From contig JAJJLU010004394.1 in NCBI GenBank assembly GCA_023807065.1, positions 1 through 13,694 of the forward strand: DNA of 13,694 bases. Reading direction: 5' to 3'. Both the position numbers and the translations under genes were made by a program. This document shows, in pieces, positions 8,857 to 13,694 of the stretch; positions within the stretch are counted from its first letter, which is position 1, and every line of letters begins with the position of its first letter. The notes below the pieces were generated by a model that was not told where the DNA came from, did no database searches, and saw only the letters and a list, made by a program, of their open reading frames with translations. The stretch is from Isotricha intestinalis. Its lineage: Eukaryota; Ciliophora; Litostomatea; Vestibuliferida; Isotrichidae.

Positions 8857-9461
8857 TTATTGGATTGGAAAATTAAATAAACCATTGTTGATATTAAAAA
8901 TTTTACAATTTTTATCTTCTTCATTATTATTTTTTTCATTAATTTTATTTTCAATGATAATATTTTGTTGATTATGAATAAGAAAATTATTATTAATATA
9001 AGAATTATGAAAAAGTGGCATAGAAAAAGGAAAAACATTTTGATTTAAATTATAGGGATAAAAATTATCATTATAATTATTCCCTAACTTACCTATATTT
9101 ACATAAAAATCATTTTTCATAGCTTCAAACAAATTCTTATCCTTTGTTCTTAAATCCCATTTTCCATGAGCAAAAGTACATAATTTTCCAAATTTACAAG
9201 TATGATTTTTTTCCCAATATTTACATTTCACAATTTTATAATTTTGTAATACAATCCCTTCTTTTTCTTTTCCTTGTTTTTTATTTGGATGTCTTAATTC
9301 TGCAAGTCCATGAGCAAATCTACATTTATCACCTAAGATACATCCTCCTGGATTATTATAGTGCTTACAAAGAATTGATTTATATTTTTCTATATTTTGG
9401 TTTTTATTCTATGAGAAAATTATATTTTTTATCTTACAATGATTGAATTCTGGAAACTCAT
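8857..9461 (-). CDS. tandem CCCH zinc-finger protein, tristetraprolin (ZFP36)-like, two exons
   Basis: Exon 1 is 9461-9438 (MSFQNSII) and exon 2 is 9408-8857, together 191 residues, stop TAA. The frame of exon 2 meets TAG just upstream and has no ATG before the first zinc finger. A 29-nt GT-AG intron (9437-9409) joins it in phase to ATG 9461. Finger 1 is C22-x8-C31-x5-C37-x3-H41, led by KYKSILC and followed by FAHGLAELRHP. Finger 2 is C70-x8-C79-x5-C85-x3-H89, led by NYKIVKC and followed by FAHGKWDLR. The lead-ins resemble the YKTELC element of tristetraprolin proteins. That family binds AU-rich elements in mRNA 3' ends and promotes deadenylation and decay. The linker from H41 to C70 is 28 residues, longer than the 18 typical of animal members. 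The C-terminal 100 residues are Asn-rich and disordered. Confidence 0.88.
9409..9437 (-). other. 29-nt spliceosomal intron
   Basis: Read on the minus strand it starts GTAAGATAAA and ends TTTTCTCATAG, exactly 29 nt, in phase 0 between ATT and AAT. The acceptor side has a short pyrimidine run. It contains the in-frame stop TAG at its own 3' end, so the CCCH reading cannot reach an ATG unless it is removed. It matches the intron at 1161-1189 in length and terminal bases. Confidence 0.85.
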
Positions 9462-10061
9462 TTATTTTTAGATTTTTATTAAATAAAGCAAAAATACTTG
9501 AAAAATTATTATATTTCTAAAATAATATATATATTTTATTTTACTCTATTATTTTAATAATTAATAAAATAATTAAAGATTGATTTAAAATATTTACCAA
9601 TTGATTTTAGGATATTTTTATATTTTTTTATTATTTTATGAAGTAATAATTTATGATTTGATATTTTTTTCGAATATGACTCTGAGTTCAAAAATTTAAA
9701 TATAAAGAAAATTTGATAAATTATAATTATATTTAATAATAAACAAAAACTCTTAAGGTTTCAACTATTATATTTATATATACCGATTAATTAATAATCT
9801 ATTCATATTCTTTCTCAAAATAACTCAAAATTTAACCAATAAATTATAAATATATTATTTTCCTTTGTTAGAGTAAAATTTATTCATAGAATTCTATTTA
9901 TAATATCCCTTTTATATTATAAACATTAAATCAAAAAAATATTATAATTTTTCAAAAAAAATAAAAAAAAAACAATAAAACAAATAAAATTCTAAATAAC
10001 TTTTCCAATTCTAAAATGAATAAAATAATAAAAAAACATTAAAAATATATAAAATAAAAAG
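9462..10061. other. divergent promoter region, 600 bp, no gene seen
   Basis: Lies between the minus-strand CCCH gene and the plus-strand MORN-like gene, so it should carry two promoters facing outward. Both ATGs have A-rich leaders (AAAAATAAATG for the CCCH gene, AATAAAAAGATG for the other). No coding frame, tRNA or repeat of note was found. Confidence 0.5.
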
Positions 10062-11039
10062 ATGTCAAGTAAAGTAGCAGCAAAGCCAATAAAATCAAAT
10101 AAACTATTATTCGACAAAACATCAATAATTAGAGAAATAGAAAGGAAAGGAGAATATAAAGAAAGTGAAAACATAATAAAAAAATGGGAAGGAGATGAAG
10201 AAAAATCAAATATGTTTTATGGTAAAATAAAAAATGAAAATTCAACTTTTTTGGGAATATTAAATGATCTTTTTGAAAGAGAAGGTTACTGTATAAATAA
10301 TTATTCAAATGATGATTCATATTTTGGTTATTATTCACAAGATGTAAGAGATAAACATGGTTTTTATGAATTTAAACCTGAAATAAAAAAAAAAATCAGA
10401 AAGCAAGAATTTTATTTTGGATTATGGAAAAATGATGAAAGACATAATAGAGGAATTAATTTATGGATTTCTGAACCAGAAAAAAATATACCTTTCTCTA
10501 ATTTTGAAGATGCTAATTTTGATTCTTATATTGGATTATTTGAAAATAATAATTTTAAAAGAGGAACTTTTTTATCAAAAAATAAAAATGATTATTATGT
10601 TTATCATGGAAATTTTGATAATGAAGGAAATAGAAATGGAGATAATTGTTTATTTTATTCTTCTACTTTAGAACAATGTTTTTATGGAACTTTTAAAGAA
10701 AATACATTTGATAATGGATATGTTTGTAAATATGATAATGATGGAAATGTTAAAGATTTATGTAAATTTAAACAAAAAAAAATCATTGATGAAGAAGATT
10801 TAAATAAAAATGAAGTTAATGAAATTTGTAAATTACTTTATATTTTCAGAAATGTTATTATGGGAAAAGATTATTTTGGTGATATTTATAATGTTTTTGG
10901 GAAAGTTTATAATTTTAAAAACAAAGAAATGAAAAATATTGATATATTAAATAATGATAAATATTTAGATATAATGACTGCTGCTATTAGTTATAATAAA
11001 ATTACAATTTTCAATGATATTGAAAAATATGTTTTTTAA
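10062..11039 (+). CDS. divergent MORN-repeat-like protein
   Basis: 325 residues. From about residue 85 to 225 there are five to six spaced units with an aromatic-Gly-x-Phe/Trp/Tyr pattern: YFGYYSQDVRDKHGFYEF, YFGLWKNDERHNRGINLW, SYIGLFENNNFKRGTFLS, YHGNFDNEGNRNGDN and FYGTFKENTFDNGYVCKY. Each has the Tyr/Phe-x-Gly-x-Phe core followed 6-10 residues later by a Gly, as in MORN repeats, but spacing and residues are loose. MORN proteins usually act as membrane-to-cytoskeleton linkers or in cilia and basal bodies. The N-terminal 60 residues are charged helices, and the C-terminal 90 (NEICKLLYIFRNVIMGKDYF onward) look globular and are unassigned. There is no signal peptide. The start is the first ATG in the frame. 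The MORN assignment is fair; the cellular role is inference. Confidence 0.75.
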   Translation: MSSKVAAKPIKSNKLLFDKTSIIREIERKGEYKESENIIKKWEGDEEKSNMFYGKIKNENSTFLGILNDLFEREGYCINNYSNDDSYFGYYSQDVRDKHGFYEFKPEIKKKIRKQEFYFGLWKNDERHNRGINLWISEPEKNIPFSNFEDANFDSYIGLFENNNFKRGTFLSKNKNDYYVYHGNFDNEGNRNGDNCLFYSSTLEQCFYGTFKENTFDNGYVCKYDNDGNVKDLCKFKQKKIIDEEDLNKNEVNEICKLLYIFRNVIMGKDYFGDIYNVFGKVYNFKNKEMKNIDILNNDKYLDIMTAAISYNKITIFNDIEKYVF

Positions 11040-11143
11040 TTTTTTTTCACTTGAAAAAAAATGAAAAATGAAATAAATAATTTTATTTAATTTAAAACAA
11101 CTTTTTAAAATATTCTTATTAAATAAAAAATAAAAAATATTAA

Positions 11144-12460
11144 ATGGAAAAAGAAGAAATAGAAGAAATTGATACTACACCAATTCCACTTCCAACAAAT
11201 GATTTAATTGAGGAAGAAGTAAATAAATTATTAGAAGAAGAATATAAAATTCCATTAAATAAAGAAGATAAAAAGAATAGAAAAAATGATGAAATAGAAA
11301 TTGAATTAGAGAATTTAAATGAAATTGATGATATAATTGAAAGTAATTATAAAGGAAATAGTGAGAAAGATATAAAAGATATAATTACTCAAGATAAAGA
11401 AATAAAAGATTTATTAAATCAATTTGGAAAACAAATTGATCAAGAAATTGAAGATGAATTAATTAAAACTTATAAACCTCATTTTGATGAAGAAGATGTA
11501 AAACGTGCTGAAAAATTATTAACTGAAGATGAATTAATTAAAGAAGCTGTTGATAAAAATATTATTAGTAAAGAAGAAGTTATTTTATTTATTGATTATT
11601 ATGAAATTTTTAGTTTAATAAATAAATCGAGAAAATTTACTTTACAAGAATTAAAAAATATTGAAAAGTTAACAAAAGGAAATAAACATTTAAAAAAAAA
11701 AGATAATGACAATGAAGAAGATGAAGAAGATGAAGATGAAGAAGAAGAAGAAGAAGAAGAAGAAAATGATAATACAAATAATGAGGAAGATGCAATTAAA
11801 AAACTAACTTCTGAAATTGAAAGTAAATTAAATGTACAGGAAAGTATCCTTTCTAATAGATTTGATTATGATAAATTACTTTTTCATAAAGGGGAATTTC
11901 TTACTGAAATTGATAGTAGAAAAAAAACAAATTATATTAATAACAATGAAATTATGAGTAAAAGTCAAACATCTTTTAAAAATAAAGAAAAAGATACATC
12001 TCAAACATCATCAAAAACAAATAAGGAAGTTTTAAATAATAAAAATAATTTTTCAATAGAAGAATTAATGCAAGTTCCTAAATATACTCATTCAAATTTT
12101 AATAAAAATATTAAGAAAAATCCGGTTGTTAGTGTAAGAAATAAAATTAAAACTCCAAAAATACAAAAAATAGAATTATTTGATGATAATGCTAATCCTA
12201 CTAATTTATCAAAAGTAAGAAGTAATCGAAGAGAGTTAATTAAATTAAATGGAAAATATAAAGGTAGTATAAATAAAGAATTATTTAAATTCAATCCAAA
12301 AATGACAAGAGAAGAAAATCAAAGATTAAGAGAACAATTTATTCAAATGTATGATATACCTAAACAATATATAGAAAATCAAAAAATAGACCCATTGAGA
12401 AAAAGTTCTATAAGAAAAAAAATTGAAGATGCTCAAAATTATTATAAAAAAAAGAAATAA
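11144..12460 (+). CDS. acidic, charged orphan protein
   Basis: 438 residues, starting 104 bp after the previous stop. The N-terminal half is acidic and probably helical, with many Glu, Asp, Ile and Lys residues. A pattern around residues 110-150 (HFDEEDVKRAEKLLTEDELI) continues into a helical region near 145-180. An almost pure Asp/Glu tract lies at about 188-211. After it come FDYDKLLFHKGEFLTEID, a Ser/Thr/Lys-rich linker, and a basic C-terminal part (from about 300) ending with TREENQRLREQFIQMYDIP and a Lys-rich tail. The charge therefore switches from strongly negative to strongly positive along the chain. There is no membrane segment, signal peptide or recognised domain. A scaffold, chaperone-like or cytoskeletal role is possible, but none is supported by a motif. 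Confidence 0.75.
   Translation: MEKEEIEEIDTTPIPLPTNDLIEEEVNKLLEEEYKIPLNKEDKKNRKNDEIEIELENLNEIDDIIESNYKGNSEKDIKDIITQDKEIKDLLNQFGKQIDQEIEDELIKTYKPHFDEEDVKRAEKLLTEDELIKEAVDKNIISKEEVILFIDYYEIFSLINKSRKFTLQELKNIEKLTKGNKHLKKKDNDNEEDEEDEDEEEEEEEEENDNTNNEEDAIKKLTSEIESKLNVQESILSNRFDYDKLLFHKGEFLTEIDSRKKTNYINNNEIMSKSQTSFKNKEKDTSQTSSKTNKEVLNNKNNFSIEELMQVPKYTHSNFNKNIKKNPVVSVRNKIKTPKIQKIELFDDNANPTNLSKVRSNRRELIKLNGKYKGSINKELFKFNPKMTREENQRLREQFIQMYDIPKQYIENQKIDPLRKSSIRKKIEDAQNYYKKKK
11714..11764 (+). repeat. GAA/GAT microsatellite inside the acidic gene
   Basis: About 50 bp of almost pure GAA and GAT triplets encoding the Glu/Asp run, including nine consecutive GAA triplets near its 3' end. Length variation between copies or strains would keep the frame because the unit is three bases. 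Confidence 0.85.
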
Positions 12461-12564
12461 TAAAATAAATATTATAATATATACTTTTAAAATATATGAT
12501 TTTAAATACATAATTTTATAATTATAAAAATATATATAAAAATATCCAAAGTAACAATATTTAA

Positions 12565-13285
12565 GAAAAATATCAACAATTAGGTGTCACAGGCTCCGGC
12601 ACATTTGGTGATGGATACAAAGCCAATCAAATCAGATAAAAAAATATTCTTAAGAGAAATATAAGTTATGAAAAAAAATGAAATGTGATAATTCTGTGAA
12701 ATTAATAGAAAACTTTGAAACACAAGAGTCAATCTTTATTATATCTGAATTATGTTATTTAAACTTGCAGAATATTTAAATATGAGAAAAAAGGCTTTTC
12801 CTGTAGAAGAATTAAAAGAATTACTAATAGATTTAAATAAAGGATTAAAGGTAATATATGAGAAAAAAATAATATATGGAGATATTAAGCCTTCAAATAT
12901 TTTATTATCTTTAAATAAAAATAATTTTAAAAAAGTATGATTCAAAATATCTGATTTTGTTTTAAGTAAATTATATCAAGAAAAATTTATAAGTAAAATT
13001 CTAGCAGATACATCTCAATTTATATCTCCTGAATGTTTAAGTAGTGAAAAAATAAATGATAAAAGGGAAATATGGTCTTTAGATATTCTTATTTATTATC
13101 TTTTATTTCAAAACTATCCTTACAAAGAAACAGAATATAAAATTATGGAACAAATAAAATCCAATAAACAATTAAATAATATAAATGATAAATTATTAGA
13201 TGATTTAGTAAAAAAAATGTTAAATCCTAATATAAATAAAAGAATTAATCGGGAAGATTATTTTAATCTACCTTTTTTTAAATAA
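12565..13285 (+). pseudogene. decayed Ser/Thr protein kinase
   Basis: Kinase subdomains occur in the right order but in changing frames. Segment 1 (from 12571) has the glycine loop GSGTFG and stops at TAA 12637. Segment 2, frame +1 (about 12638-12683), reads KKIFLREI, TAA 12662-12664, then VMKKNE. Segment 3, another frame (12684-12760), reads VKLIENFETQESIFIISELCY. Segment 4 (about 12758-13285) covers the remaining lobe and returns to a single frame, interrupted only by TGA 12938-12940. In it the HRDLKPEN loop is YGDIKPSN, DFG is DFV, the APE-like site is SPE, and a terminal kinase Arg motif (NKRINREDYFNLPFF) remains before TAA. No GT-AG pair of suitable length repairs these breaks. Catalytic Asp and Asn survive, but HR and the DFG Gly are lost. 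Sequencing indels are an alternative, but neighbouring genes are clean. Confidence 0.8.
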
Positions 13286-13694
13286 TAATAATTTATCTTC
13301 TTTTAAAATGATATATAGTATTGTTATTGTTCTGATTGTAAATGTAATATTTGTGAATTATATAATCATATTTCACATAATATTATTCCTTTTTATCAAA
13401 TATCTTTTAATCAAAATGAAATTAATCAGATAAATATTTTATCGAAAACAATAAATAAGAAATAGAGCAATTTATTGAAATTAAAAGTAACATTGAAGAA
13501 TTAATAAAGAAAATAAAATCAATCAAAGATAATTCTTCAATATATGAAAAGGATCAAAATAATAATTATAAACAATATTTAATTGATTATTTAGAAGTAT
13601 TAACTAAAAAAATTAGAAATTAATGCAAATTTAATAAATATAAATTTAACTCTTTTAAAAAAAAAGAAAATAATATTGTATGTGAATATGATAT
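13286..13694 (+). pseudogene. degraded B-box-type zinc finger plus coiled coil, runs off the window
   Basis: In the same frame as the kinase end, after stops TAA, TAA, TAA and TAG, a Cys/His pattern CYCSDCKCNICELYNHISH appears (about 13322-13378). Its spacing resembles a B-box zinc-binding motif, with one expected Cys apparently Tyr. That frame closes at TAG 13463-13465. From about 13459 a shifted frame gives a charged helical stretch (EIEQFIEIKSNIEELIKKIK), closed by TAA 13621-13623. It continues after that stop into NIVCEYD at the window edge. The order B-box then coiled coil is as in TRIM-like proteins. Whether this was a separate gene or the 3' part of a kinase fusion cannot be decided here. 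Confidence 0.55.

Noticed and set aside
8823..9038. Minus-strand hydrophobic open frame overlapping the CCCH gene
   Set aside because: It is a frame-shifted shadow of the Asn/Lys-rich tail; poly-Asn and poly-Lys codons read in another frame give Ile/Leu/Phe-rich products.
9229..9231. GTG start giving a single-zinc-finger protein of 124 residues
   Set aside because: The frame continues upstream through a complete first CCCH finger and, after intron removal, to ATG 9461.
10129..10338. Minus-strand open frames across the start of the MORN-like gene, and similar ones at 12088-12294 and 12326-12511
   Set aside because: Antisense shadows made of Phe, Leu and Ile from A-rich coding strands; they lack any independent coding character.
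12637..12760. Explaining the kinase breaks by additional short introns
   Set aside because: GT-AG pairs in this stretch would remove readable kinase residues or fail to restore frame, and none is close to 29 nt.
1..13694. Ciliate code with TAA/TAG as Gln
   Set aside because: All intact genes end in TAA or TGA at the expected family lengths (uS10, Y14), and none carries internal TAA or TAG.
1..13694. tRNA, rRNA, snRNA, CRISPR array, telomere repeats or intact transposon
   Set aside because: Scanned by eye on both strands; no B-box-like tRNA motif, spaced direct repeats, terminal inverted repeats or telomeric repeats were recognised.

Overview
The window looks like nuclear DNA from a very AT-rich protist. 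Several lines of evidence point to a eukaryote: cytosolic-type ribosomal protein uS10 (RPS20), the exon-junction-complex protein Y14, a tandem CCCH zinc-finger protein, an endosomal-type Na+/H+ exchanger, LRR/EF-hand and MORN-like proteins, and two very short GT-AG introns. The genetic code reads as standard. Intact genes end in TAA (one in TGA), Gln is CAA/CAG, Trp is TGG, and no intact gene needs a stop reassigned. Extreme AT content, a standard code, 29-nt introns and cytoskeletal/ciliary-looking proteins would suit a litostome-type (for example rumen) ciliate. That assignment is inference; no rRNA or telomere is present to test it.

Layout. 1-717: C-terminal part of an NHE-family exchanger that begins before the window. 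1114-2204: coiled-coil protein whose start codon lies in a 47-nt first exon before a 29-nt intron. 2260-3057: basic orphan protein. 3170-5194: LRR, coiled-coil and degenerate EF-hand protein. 5791-6807: Lys/Asn/Glu-rich orphan. 7000-7365: uS10. 7744-8046: Y14 reduced to its RRM. 8857-9461 (minus): TTP-like tandem CCCH protein, also with a 29-nt intron after a tiny first exon. 10062-11039: MORN-like protein. 11144-12460: acidic orphan. 12565 to the window end: a decayed protein kinase followed by a decayed B-box/coiled-coil reading.

The genes form no operon or obvious pathway. Two RNA-related proteins (Y14, TTP-like) and one ribosomal protein sit among probable cytoskeletal or lineage-specific proteins. 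Spacers are short between several head-to-tail pairs (55, 112 and 104 bp) and longer elsewhere (about 380-810 bp). I found no tRNA, rRNA, CRISPR array or intact mobile element.

The most interesting points are: (1) two independent introns of identical 29-nt length, each placed just after the start and each restoring a missing ATG; (2) a core exon-junction-complex protein in a genome with such short introns; (3) a kinase with three frame changes and two internal stops beside otherwise clean genes, with a GC-richer patch at its glycine loop, followed in the same frame by B-box zinc-finger remains.
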